Shown one piece after another: positions 16,135-24,028 of a stretch of 64,000 nucleotides of DNA (positions within the stretch are counted from its first letter, which is position 1; each line of letters begins with the position of its first letter). The translations under genes were made by a program, and so were the position numbers. The stretch lies in NCBI GenBank assembly GCA_018266335.1, contig JAFEAR010000101.1, forward strand, positions 115,500-179,499. Direction: 5' to 3'. This DNA is from Bdellovibrionales bacterium (GTDB lineage Bacteria; Bdellovibrionota; UBA2428). The notes under the pieces are model-generated. The model saw nothing but the letters and a program-made list of their open reading frames with translations, searched no databases and had not been told where the DNA came from.

Positions 16135-16471
16135 ATTGCTTTCTTATGTGAGTGGCCATAGGTGTCGCGGTGTAGAAATGTTACATTCCTTCGCCCCGGC
16201 GCCGGGGTTGAGTGCCAGCGCGTGGCATTTGGTAGCGCGGCCTTATTGCGCGAAAACTTCGAAATCTGTTTTGATATATTTTTTTATTGACGCATTTTCG
16301 TGCGGGCCAGGCTGCTTGCTGTGCCCAGATCGTTTGCTCGTTTTGCAAAAATAACTTTTTTCCTCGAGAAATCATCACCGCGAGCCTCCTGCGCGTTTTA
16401 AATGTGTGCGCAATTTTACTCTGAATCGTTGCAAAAAAGTGTTCTTAAAAACCTATGGTATAGCCTTTGGC
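16135..16471 (+). other. Intergenic region with palindrome upstream of the HNH gene
   Basis: These 337 bases contain no convincing gene. The region holds one copy of the 19-bp palindrome-containing repeat (16192-16210), an AT-rich stretch near 16270-16290, and weak promoter-like boxes (TTGCAA at 16429, TATGGT at 16454, TATAGC at 16459) just before the HNH start. Confidence 0.5.
16192..16210 (+). repeat. 19-bp repeat with 14-bp perfect palindrome, copy 1
   Basis: CGCCCCGGCGCCGGGGTTG is present here and identically at 17171-17189. Its core CCCCGGCGCCGGGG is self-complementary. Confidence 0.75.
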
Positions 16472-17476
16472 ATGAACACGATTCGCGCACTGAAAGATTC
16501 AGAATTGCTCTCTACGACCAAAGCTCTCGTGCAAAAAGAGCGCGCCGTTACGATGGAGGTTTTGCAGCACCTGCAAGAAATTGAACGGCGCAAACTGTAC
16601 GCGTTTCGTTTCACTTCGCTCTTTGACTACGCCGTTCGCGAGCTGGGTTATTCGGAGGCCGCGGCTAGCAGGCGAATTCAAGCGATGCGCCTTATGACCG
16701 AAATTCCGGAGATTGCCCCTAAGATTGAATCCGGAACTTTGAACTTAAGTAACATTTGTCAGGCGCAAAACTTTTTTCGCGACCTCAAGCGAGCACAGCC
16801 CGAAATGGCTTTCAGCAAAGAGCAAAAGACTGAAGTCTTGGCGCAGATGGAGGATAAGTCTGCCCGTGAAGGACAAAAAGTTATTCTTTCGATCTCCCCA
16901 CCCTCGGTTCTCCCCCGCGAGCGAGAACGCGTGGTGAGTACGGAGCACACGGAAGTACGCTTCTTAATCGATCAACAGCTACGCGAAAGTTTGGAGCAGG
17001 TTCGTGCGCTATTGGGGCCAAAGGGCGCAGAATTGAGCCTCGCAGAGCTGGTGGCCGAAATGGCTCGTTTAAGTACCGAGAGGCTTAACGAAAGACGCTT
17101 TGGCAAAGCTCGCGTGCGGAGAGACGCCGACGAACTTGCTGTTAGCCGCAAAACTGCACCAAATACAGCCCGCCCCGGCGCCGGGGTTGGCGACCATCCT
17201 GCAGGCACGGAGCCTGAGGCGCCGGAGCTCTCCGCTCGAAAATCTGCAAAGCAACGCACCCGTTATATTTCTAAGGCCGTGAAGCATCGGGTTTGGCGCG
17301 CGGCGGGCGGAAAATGTGCGGCCTGCGGATCTAAGCGCCAGCTGCAATTTGACCACGTGCAGCCCTTTGCTCTTGGCGGCGACTCCACGGCCGATAACAT
17401 TCAACTTCTCTGCCATTCATGCAACCTTCGGCGCGGGATTGCGACTTATGGTGTTGAGGCTATGCGGCCACGCTGA
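16472..17476 (+). CDS. HNH endonuclease (Bdellovibrio-type)
   Basis: From ATG 16472 it is 334 residues; an in-frame ATG at 16406 would add 22. The N-terminal two-thirds is helical (TSLFDYAVRELGYSEAAASRRIQAMR and following), as I recall from HNH proteins of Bdellovibrio. The C-terminal HNH domain has two zinc Cys pairs (CAAC at about 282 and CHSC), the catalytic His in FDHVQP and the Asn in ADNIQLLC. It cuts DNA, but the target and role are unknown; no restriction methylase or toxin-immunity partner is beside it. The linker carries the second copy of the palindromic repeat found upstream. Confidence 0.85.
   Translation: MNTIRALKDSELLSTTKALVQKERAVTMEVLQHLQEIERRKLYAFRFTSLFDYAVRELGYSEAAASRRIQAMRLMTEIPEIAPKIESGTLNLSNICQAQNFFRDLKRAQPEMAFSKEQKTEVLAQMEDKSAREGQKVILSISPPSVLPRERERVVSTEHTEVRFLIDQQLRESLEQVRALLGPKGAELSLAELVAEMARLSTERLNERRFGKARVRRDADELAVSRKTAPNTARPGAGVGDHPAGTEPEAPELSARKSAKQRTRYISKAVKHRVWRAAGGKCAACGSKRQLQFDHVQPFALGGDSTADNIQLLCHSCNLRRGIATYGVEAMRPR
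17171..17189 (+). repeat. 19-bp repeat with palindrome, copy 2, inside the HNH gene
   Basis: Identical to 16192-16210. It falls in the poorly conserved linker between the helical part and the HNH domain and is translated as a Pro/Gly/Ala-rich stretch. Confidence 0.75.
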
Positions 17477-17488
17477 AACGCAGAGAGT

Positions 17489-18526
17489 TCAAAAACTCCA
17501 GGTCTTTGTGAAGCCGGTGCGCAGTCGTTCGGCGAGCTCCCCTAGCCCGTCTTTGGGGTTTTGCAGCGGGAGAGAGAATCGCTCTTGGAATTTTTGGGAG
17601 TTCAGAGTGTAGTCCGAGGTTTCGCCTACTTTGGGGACGATGAGTGCGGGATCGTAGCCTAAGGCTTCGGCGGCCAAACGACCCAGGTCAAACTGCGAAA
17701 CGCCTTGGCTTCCACCGATGTGGTATAGCGCCGTGTCCTCGTGCGGTTGGTTGAGGTAAGCGCGCACGGCGCGTACTAAATCGCCTACGTATAAATAGCT
17801 CTGCGTTTTTTTGGGATTCAGTTCTACGCGTTGTCCCCGTTGCAGATTCGTTTGCATTTGTTCGAACCAGTGCAGCGAAGGGCGGCGGTAATTTGCTTTG
17901 GAGAAAACGTTCCACGCTAGCGATTCGCCGTAGCATTCCGCGTGGCGCATCACGCACGTGGCGCGTTTGTGGCCAAGCGTAACGCTTTCGCCCTGGAGGT
18001 GCGAGCGCGCCAGCGATGAGCGCGCTAGAGGGTTAGCTTTTTCGTCGAAGGGCGGAGTGAGTGTGCCCAGCCCCAGTCCCTGATCGCCCAAAACTTCGCT
18101 CGGCGTGAGCAACAAGAAGCGCAGGTACATGGGAAGAATTTTGAAGAACACGGTGGGCGCTTTGAAGTGCAAACTTTCGGCTAGTGGCGGCGATAAATTG
18201 CTGTCCGATTCCGAAAGTCCTGCGCAATAAATGACCACGTCGGGCTTGTAGCGTTTTACGCGATCCAGAATTTCTCCGCCGTTGATGCAGTTCATCGGAA
18301 AGGTCGTCACGCCTTCTATGCGCACGGGATGTTGATGGTAACTGCCGAGGACTTCGAATTCTTCGCGGAGACCCAGCGCAATGGCCGAGCCCAAGTATCC
18401 CGAAACGCCTACAACCATCACCCGGCGAATGAGGGGGCTGACCTTTACCTTTTCCGCGGGAGGAGCGCTCTCTTCCGTGGCGGGAGCTTCGGTTGGAACT
18501 TCGGGGGTAACCGGTGGGTGACTCAT
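17489..18526 (-). CDS. RmlD-like SDR protein lacking the catalytic Tyr/Lys
   Basis: From ATG 18526 it is 345 residues. A Pro/Glu/Ala-rich head (about 35 residues) precedes a Rossmann domain with VVGVSGYLGSAIALGL for NAD(P), then the extended-SDR lid region (YLYVGDLVRAVRAYL). It resembles dTDP-4-dehydrorhamnose reductase. Where RmlD has Y-G-R-x-K-L-E-G-E it reads L-A-R-S-H-L-Q-G-E, so both Tyr and Lys of YxxxK are lost. It is therefore probably a binding or regulatory protein. The start overlaps the tatD stop by four bases (ATGA). Confidence 0.82.
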   Translation of the reverse strand: MSHPPVTPEVPTEAPATEESAPPAEKVKVSPLIRRVMVVGVSGYLGSAIALGLREEFEVLGSYHQHPVRIEGVTTFPMNCINGGEILDRVKRYKPDVVIYCAGLSESDSNLSPPLAESLHFKAPTVFFKILPMYLRFLLLTPSEVLGDQGLGLGTLTPPFDEKANPLARSSLARSHLQGESVTLGHKRATCVMRHAECYGESLAWNVFSKANYRRPSLHWFEQMQTNLQRGQRVELNPKKTQSYLYVGDLVRAVRAYLNQPHEDTALYHIGGSQGVSQFDLGRLAAEALGYDPALIVPKVGETSDYTLNSQKFQERFSLPLQNPKDGLGELAERLRTGFTKTWSF

Positions 18527-19317
18527 GCTTGTCCCTTCAATCCAAAAACGCGGCAGGAGTTTTCCCACAGAATGCGCTCGAGTTCCGCGGGGCTCTCTGG
18601 CCGCAAAGCCGTGAGCGCGGCGAAGGTGTGGGGAACGAACGAGGGTTCGTTGCGTTTGCCGCGGTGGGGAATGGGCGCCAGCCACGGTGAGTCGGTTTCA
18701 ATCAGCAAACGGTCGGGCGGCACAAAGGCGGCAACTTTGCGCAGCACTTCGGCATTTTTGAAACTTAAAATACCCGAGAACGAAATGTAAAAATTCCAGT
18801 CCAGGAGTTTGCGGGCCGTGGCTTCGTCTTCGGTGAAGCAGTGAAGAATGCCCGGATTCTTGTGGTTCTTAATGCCCGGCCGATCGAGCATGCCGAGAAT
18901 GTCTTCGACGGCCTGACGGCAATGAATCACGAGTGGCTTTTGCAGCTGACACGCGAGCTCGATGTGACGGTCGAAATATTCTTTCTGCCGCTGACGATCG
19001 GAATGATCGTAGTAGTAGTCGAGTCCGGTTTCGCCAATGGCTACGGCTTCGCGGCCCTGATCCACCACGAGCTGCCAGAGTTCGTCCGAAATCAAATCGG
19101 CTTCGTGCGGATGCAAGCCCGAAGTGCCGACGACCAGGGCTTGGGGGGCTTCAGCTTGTAGTTTTTTTACGAGCGCGGGTGTGGCCCGCAAACTGGCTTC
19201 GTCCGCTGCGATGATCGCAAAGCCTTGCACGCGTGCGCCCAGTCCACGCTGAATTAATTCCGAGGCGTGGGGAATGAGCTCGTCACCGGCCAAATGGCAG
19301 TGCGTATCGAAGAACAT
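18523..19317 (-). CDS. tatD: TatD-family metal-dependent deoxyribonuclease
   Basis: This is a TIM-barrel hydrolase; TatD proteins have 3'-5' DNase activity. From ATG 19317, with GGAGG upstream, it is 264 residues, the normal length. Metal ligands are seen in FFDTHCHL, in GETGLDYYY, in VIHCRQA, in HCFTE and in IETDSPWLAP. It lies between ricT and the SDR-like gene in a tightly packed operon, and tmk-holB-tatD linkage is common in bacteria. Confidence 0.93.
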   Translation of the reverse strand: MFFDTHCHLAGDELIPHASELIQRGLGARVQGFAIIAADEASLRATPALVKKLQAEAPQALVVGTSGLHPHEADLISDELWQLVVDQGREAVAIGETGLDYYYDHSDRQRQKEYFDRHIELACQLQKPLVIHCRQAVEDILGMLDRPGIKNHKNPGILHCFTEDEATARKLLDWNFYISFSGILSFKNAEVLRKVAAFVPPDRLLIETDSPWLAPIPHRGKRNEPSFVPHTFAALTALRPESPAELERILWENSCRVFGLKGQA

Positions 19318-19318
19318 C

Positions 19319-20212
19319 TCAGTCCTCCGCGTGGGAAGCTGCCTCTTCGGGTTCATCGGCTTCGTCGGCTCGCTCGTTCCCCGCTCCCCCGGGACCGAAC
19401 TTGCGCTTCACGTCGCTGGCTTTGAAGGTTTCGTAGGCGCCATCGGCCGTTCGCACGGTGACGTAGCCTTTGAGAATGTCGAGTTTCACTACGCGGGCAT
19501 CGCCCAGGGGCGAAACCACAATTTTACCGACCTTGGGCATGCCCCGGCCGAGTTCCAAATAGTTTTCGTGCTCGTAGCCTAAGCAGCACAGCAAGCGGCC
19601 ACATTGACCACTAATGCCTTCGGGATCGAGCGAGAGCCCCTGGTCCTTGGCCATGCGGATGCTGACTTGGGCGAAGTCCGGCAGCCAGGTGCTGCAGCAT
19701 AGGCTTAGTCCGCACTTGCCAATGCCGCCCGCCAAACGAGCCGCATCGCGAATACCGACGGAGCGCATGTCGACGCGCATTTTGTATTTCTGGCCTAGCT
19801 CTACGGCCATGTCTTTGGGTTCGAACTTCTTTTGCTCGGAGCTGTAATAAACAATCAGTCGGCGACCGCCATCGGCCTTTTCGCAGTCCACCAACTTTAC
19901 TCCCGAGACTTGACGTGAACGTAGACGAGTATCGAAGTAACGTTTGATTTCACTACGGAATTCGTCGGACACGGCCGACAAACTCAGGTCCTGATCGTCG
20001 GCCAACCGAAGCACGGCCGTGAGTTGTTTGTCTTCGGGGCGGCGCATACGGATGCGGGGCGGAATGCTTACGGTGCCCACCATGGTGCTGCCGTTAAAGG
20101 TTTCGACGACGACTTTGTCTTGGCGTTTGAGCGCTAGATTGTTCGAGTTCGTGAACTCGTGCATTTTAGCGGGCCACAAGAACTTGACCCGGACAATTTC
20201 AACGGTTTCCAT
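19319..20212 (-). CDS. ricT: RicT/YaaT-type PSP1-domain protein
   Basis: It has 297 residues. The PSP1 C-terminal domain is recognisable by its Cys set: GIGKCGLSLCCSTWL and GQCGRLLCCLGYE. In Bacillus, RicT joins RicA and RicF in a Fe-S-cluster complex that affects RNase Y; whether partners exist here cannot be seen. The tail beyond residue 270 is acidic. The start overlaps the holB stop by one base (TGATG). The order tmk-holB-ricT matches the Firmicute arrangement. Confidence 0.88.
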   Translation of the reverse strand: METVEIVRVKFLWPAKMHEFTNSNNLALKRQDKVVVETFNGSTMVGTVSIPPRIRMRRPEDKQLTAVLRLADDQDLSLSAVSDEFRSEIKRYFDTRLRSRQVSGVKLVDCEKADGGRRLIVYYSSEQKKFEPKDMAVELGQKYKMRVDMRSVGIRDAARLAGGIGKCGLSLCCSTWLPDFAQVSIRMAKDQGLSLDPEGISGQCGRLLCCLGYEHENYLELGRGMPKVGKIVVSPLGDARVVKLDILKGYVTVRTADGAYETFKASDVKRKFGPGGAGNERADEADEPEEAASHAED

Positions 20213-21078
20213 CAGGCGTCGAGTCTAGCATCACTTCGCAGGCTGAGCCATTGAAGGGGGGCATTCCCGTAGCCCCGAACGGCAGCCAAACAGCTCTCAA
20301 GGCGTTTAAAGAAGTCGAAGACGCGCAGGCTCTGCTCACGATCCCAGTGGGCCCAATCGGCGCGCAGGCGCAGCCAGAGCGCTTTCCAGAGCGATTCCAT
20401 TTCTTGGAGGGCGCGGTCGCGGTCCTTCCAAAAGGCGTCTTCGTCGGCGGGCAGCTCCGGTCCGCGCGCAATCGGAGCGCCGGCCCTGAGCCAATGCTCT
20501 AGGGCTTGCCATTTTTCGAGAATTTCCAGGTCCGAGGCCGGAAGGGTTTCTTCGGCAGCCCGGGGAAGCCGAAAGTGGTGGCAGCGACTCCGAATGGTAG
20601 GCAGCACGGAGTCGGGTTTCGAAGTGATGAGAACCAAAAAGGACTGGGGCCGGGGCTCTTCGAGCAATTTCAGCAGGGCATTGGCTGCGGCCGATTGTCC
20701 CTGAGCGCTGAGCAGGTGGGCATCGTTGATCCAGGCTACCCGGTTGGGTGCCAGACTGCGGGAAAGCGAGAATTGCTCCAGCAGGCGGCGGGCGTCGTCT
20801 ACACTGTAGGGTGTGCCTTCGGGCGATTCCAAGTGGAAAAGGTCCGGGTGCGCAGCCCCCTGGTTCATTTGGGCCGAGATTTGGCAGGAAGAGCAGCGCC
20901 CACAGGCACGTTCGCCCTCTTTGCGCTCCGAGCACAGCAGGAGAGCGCGAAAATCGGTGAGCTCGCGCTCAATTTTAGCGTCGGAAATAGAGGGCGTAAC
21001 AAAGAGCAGGGCGTGTCCCAGAGCTTGGCGATCAAAGGCCGCGCGGAGCAATTCGAACACCGAAATCTCCGTGCTCAT
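20212..21078 (-). CDS. holB: DNA polymerase III delta' subunit
   Basis: This is a clamp-loader subunit of the AAA+ family. It has 288 residues, with the zinc-finger cysteines (CSERKEGERACGRCSSC, about residues 49-65), the sensor-like block NALLKLLEEP and the SRC motif (IRSRCHHFRL). It has no intact Walker A, as usual for delta'. Its start overlaps the tmk stop by four bases and its stop overlaps ricT by one. Confidence 0.93.
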   Translation of the reverse strand: MSTEISVFELLRAAFDRQALGHALLFVTPSISDAKIERELTDFRALLLCSERKEGERACGRCSSCQISAQMNQGAAHPDLFHLESPEGTPYSVDDARRLLEQFSLSRSLAPNRVAWINDAHLLSAQGQSAAANALLKLLEEPRPQSFLVLITSKPDSVLPTIRSRCHHFRLPRAAEETLPASDLEILEKWQALEHWLRAGAPIARGPELPADEDAFWKDRDRALQEMESLWKALWLRLRADWAHWDREQSLRVFDFFKRLESCLAAVRGYGNAPLQWLSLRSDARLDA

Positions 21079-21725
21079 GCTTTTTGGGCCAGCAATCCTA
21101 GGAGATCCGTAGAGATTTGGTTTTGAATGTCGGCAATAGCCTTGCGGGAATCAATCAGTCGGTAGCGAGCGGGGTCGGAACGCGCCACAAAGAGGTAGGC
21201 CTGACGGATTTTCTCGTGGAAGGACATGGATTCTTGCTCCAGGCGATCGAGTGCGCCGGTAGCCGTACGGGCCTTCACCCGCTCCATGCCGGCCTCGGGG
21301 TCAATATCGAACAGGTACACTCGGTCCGGAAACAGGCCGCCCGTGGCCCAAATGTTGAGATCGTCGATGGGCTTCAGGCCCAGGCCCCTGCCCGCTCCCT
21401 GATACGCGCGAGAGGCATCCCAGTAGCGGTCGCAAAGCACCACGGCGCCTTTTTCGAGGGCCGGACGAATCACCTTGGCTACGTGCTCTGCCCGGGCAGC
21501 CGAATACAGCAGCGCCTCGCAGCGCGGGTCCATAGGGCCAGAGTTAGGATCGAGAAGAATGGAGCGGATGCGCTCGCCGAGGGCAGTGCCGCCGGGCTCC
21601 CAAGTCACTACGACTTCGAAGCCCCGGGCCTTGAGATTCGCCTCGGTCTGGCGAATCTGCGTACTTTTGCCGGTACCTTCGCCACCTTCAAAGACAATGA
21701 AGGTACCCTGAACTTTGGAAGCCAT
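21075..21725 (-). CDS. tmk: Thymidylate kinase
   Basis: It phosphorylates dTMP to dTDP. The P-loop GGEGTGKST (about residues 14-22), TWEPGGT, LCDRYWDASRAYQG and the LID region near residue 145 are all present. It has 216 residues, the usual size. It precedes holB with a 4-base overlap and follows the DsbA-like gene by 13 bases. Confidence 0.96.
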   Translation of the reverse strand: MASKVQGTFIVFEGGEGTGKSTQIRQTEANLKARGFEVVVTWEPGGTALGERIRSILLDPNSGPMDPRCEALLYSAARAEHVAKVIRPALEKGAVVLCDRYWDASRAYQGAGRGLGLKPIDDLNIWATGGLFPDRVYLFDIDPEAGMERVKARTATGALDRLEQESMSFHEKIRQAYLFVARSDPARYRLIDSRKAIADIQNQISTDLLGLLAQKA

Positions 21726-21738
21726 AGGCTTCCGGTTA

Positions 21739-22812
21739 TTACATTTTAGCGAGTTCGCTGTCGATGATCGACTTGAATTGTTCGAACGGCATAGCGCCGT
21801 TGATTTTCTTGCCGTTCACGAAGAAAGTCGGGGTCGAGTTAACGCCCACTTCTTCGGCCACGGCTTGGTCAGCGCGGATGGTTGCGCTGATGCTACCGTC
21901 GGCAAGGCAGGTGTCGAACTTAGCCATGTCGATGCCGCTGTCTTTAGCAAATTTTTTGATGCCTTCGGGATTGAGATCCTTTTGGTTCTCAAACATCTTG
22001 TCGTGCATTTCCCAGAATTTGCCCTGTTTCTGAGCGCAAACCGACGCAATAGCGGCAGGCATTGCTTGGGGGTGGAAATCCAAGGGAAAGTGACGGAACA
22101 CGATTTTCACTTTGTCGCCGTAAGCTTTGTTGATTTGTTCGACCACGGCGCGGCCTTTAGCGCAGAAGGGGCACTGGAAGTCGCTGAACTCGTTGATTAC
22201 GACTTTAGCATTCGCGCCGCCCAGGAAGGGCTCGTTGCCGTTCAACTTCACGTTCGTGCGAGGCTCTTCGAGCACCGTGCTAGCGTTAGCCGAAGCAAGA
22301 ATGCCCTGCAGGAAGGCTTGTTGCTTCTGCTGACGGGCTTGATCCATCAGGTAGCCTTTCACTTCGTCCTTCGAAACTTTGCGCACTTTGCCAGTCTTAG
22401 GATCGGGCACGCCTTTGTCGAGTTTGTTAGCTTTGAAGAATTGGTCGACTTCGGCGGGGGTGACATTGACGTCGTTCACCGCTTTTTGCACGAGAGCTTC
22501 GGGCGATCCGAGGCCTTGCTTTTTAGCTTCGTCGGACAGAAGGCGCATCAGCAGCACGCGTTCGGCGCTCTTCTTGTAGGATTCCAGGGCTTCTTCTTCG
22601 AAGCGCGAGAATTGCGTTTTCATCATGTCGCTCACGTCTTTAGCCGTGATCGTGCCCGCGTTGTACTTCACGATGACCGTGGAGTCGGGCAAGGGTTGCA
22701 CAATGTGGTGAGCGCCTTTACCGCCCGAAGCGCCGCTTTCGTTGCAAGCCGCAAGGGCCAGCACGAAAAGGGAGGGGACTGCAAACGCAAGAGAAAGCTG
22801 TTTAAGTTTCAT
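21739..22812 (-). CDS. Lipoprotein with SurA-like N-terminal domain and DsbA-type thioredoxin domain
   Basis: From ATG 22812 (GGAG upstream) it is 357 residues. A lipobox (ALAACNES) marks it as an envelope lipoprotein. Residues about 45-165 are helical and resemble the chaperone-like N-domain of SurA/PrsA proteins. Residues about 185-355 form a DsbA/DsbG-like thioredoxin fold with the redox pair CPFC (about 213-216) and cis-Pro in NSTPTFFV. It is probably a disulphide oxidase or isomerase acting on exported proteins, with the N-domain holding clients; this is inference. It heads the tmk-holB-ricT-tatD run. Confidence 0.85.
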   Translation of the reverse strand: MKLKQLSLAFAVPSLFVLALAACNESGASGGKGAHHIVQPLPDSTVIVKYNAGTITAKDVSDMMKTQFSRFEEEALESYKKSAERVLLMRLLSDEAKKQGLGSPEALVQKAVNDVNVTPAEVDQFFKANKLDKGVPDPKTGKVRKVSKDEVKGYLMDQARQQKQQAFLQGILASANASTVLEEPRTNVKLNGNEPFLGGANAKVVINEFSDFQCPFCAKGRAVVEQINKAYGDKVKIVFRHFPLDFHPQAMPAAIASVCAQKQGKFWEMHDKMFENQKDLNPEGIKKFAKDSGIDMAKFDTCLADGSISATIRADQAVAEEVGVNSTPTFFVNGKKINGAMPFEQFKSIIDSELAKM

Positions 22813-22930
22813 CTGTTCAGACTCCTTCGAGAAGCCACGCTGGCTTCGTAATGTTCCCATTAAGATAAGCGGATTTATTTAAAGTCGCGAGTTTGGGGGG
22901 ACAATTTTATTGCGCAACGCCCCAGCCGCT

Positions 22931-23464
22931 TCAGGGAGATGCGTCGGATTCCTTTAGGAACTGTTCAATGAACTGGGTGTGTTCGTCTTTGTAATCGAAA
23001 ACCCGCGTGTTCGCGAAGACGTCGCCCACCCGCAGTCCACTGCGGAGAGCGAAGAAAAAGTAGAGTTCCATCAGGCAAAGGGCAAAGCTCACGATAAAAA
23101 GTGCCCAGGCGCCAGCACCCGAGCAAATGAAACTCAAGGAAAGTCCTAAACACGGAATGTTGCGGATGAGGCACTGGTAAGGATTGGGCTTGCGGCCCTG
23201 CAGTCCCTCAATGGTGTGGAGCCCCAGCAGCCATTTGCCGGGGGATTGTCCGCGACCCATGCGATCCAAAAAAGTCCACGTGAGGGGCAGAAGCACCCAC
23301 AACACTTTGGGCCAGAGCGCTAAAAAAGGTAGCGAGCAGAGGCTCACCAGAGCAAAGTCGATCACCTTGGCCCACAGACGGTTCACGCGGTCGCCCCGCA
23401 GACGACTCGTCAGCAGCGGCTCCTTAGCTAGTTTGGGAAATTTGCGTTCGCGGGTCCGTTCCAC
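22931..23464 (-). CDS. RDD-family membrane protein
   Basis: It has 177 residues. The RDD signature is visible: an RxxxxxxDF-like start (RLWAKVIDFALV), then DRMGRGQSPGKWLLGL before the last helices. Three to four hydrophobic segments lie between about 33 and 145. RDD proteins are small inner-membrane proteins, some linked to sodium tolerance, but most have no known role. It is the last gene of the rarA run, 15 bases after its neighbour. Confidence 0.78.
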   Translation of the reverse strand: MERTRERKFPKLAKEPLLTSRLRGDRVNRLWAKVIDFALVSLCSLPFLALWPKVLWVLLPLTWTFLDRMGRGQSPGKWLLGLHTIEGLQGRKPNPYQCLIRNIPCLGLSLSFICSGAGAWALFIVSFALCLMELYFFFALRSGLRVGDVFANTRVFDYKDEHTQFIEQFLKESDASP

Positions 23465-23479
23465 GGTTACAATCCTACC

Positions 23480-24028
23480 TCAAAATTTATTCTGATACAG
23501 GACGTGCACCAACACAAAGGCTTCGCCCGTATTGCCCACGAGCGAAATGTCGATGCTCTCGGCTCCCGGGAGGGCCTCGACGCGCAAAATTTCGCGCGGC
23601 CCCATGCTTTTCTTTTCGCGGGCCGCTACGACCTCAATGTCTTCGCCGCCCCAGTGTTCCACCAGTACGGGCGTGGCCAAATTCAGCACTCGCTGTGTGC
23701 GGGTGAGTTGGTAGAGCTGCGATTGCACAAAGGGCGTATCGATGAGTGTCGTTTTACCGTTGAACTGCCGAATGCTCTTTTCGTGTTCATCCAAATCAAT
23801 GGGCATAAAGTTGGAGCTCGCCGACCGCTGCTGAATGGTGCGGCTAATGAGGTTCCAAAGCAGCAAGCCAGCGATAAAGCCAAAAGTGCCAATGCCCACT
23901 AGTACAAACGTGGGCATAAGGGAGGGGCCCGCACGAGTTCCAAGTGCCCAGCCAAAGCCAATCCCGGCTAGGATGAGTCCTTCCCAGAGCAAAATTTTCG
24001 ACCACAGTAGCCAGCGTGCAGGATTCAC
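23480..24028 (-). CDS. Two-helix membrane protein of unknown function
   Basis: It has 182 residues. Two transmembrane helices (about 8-30 and 38-60) are followed by a cytosolic or periplasmic domain of about 110 residues, predicted mostly beta, with no recognised motif. Its start overlaps the rarA stop by four bases (ATGA), so it is translated with rarA; a functional link is not evident. Confidence 0.7.
   Translation of the reverse strand: MNPARWLLWSKILLWEGLILAGIGFGWALGTRAGPSLMPTFVLVGIGTFGFIAGLLLWNLISRTIQQRSASSNFMPIDLDEHEKSIRQFNGKTTLIDTPFVQSQLYQLTRTQRVLNLATPVLVEHWGGEDIEVVAAREKKSMGPREILRVEALPGAESIDISLVGNTGEAFVLVHVLYQNKF

Noticed and set aside
16406..16471. Upstream ATG start for the HNH endonuclease
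   Set aside because: The extra 22 residues are basic and atypical of the family, and promoter-like boxes lie inside this stretch; the ATG at 16472 opens directly with the family N-terminus.
21715..22851. Plus-strand frame of 378 codons opposite the DsbA-like gene
   Set aside because: His/Phe/Val-rich shadow of a gene whose sense frame has a lipobox and CPFC redox motif.
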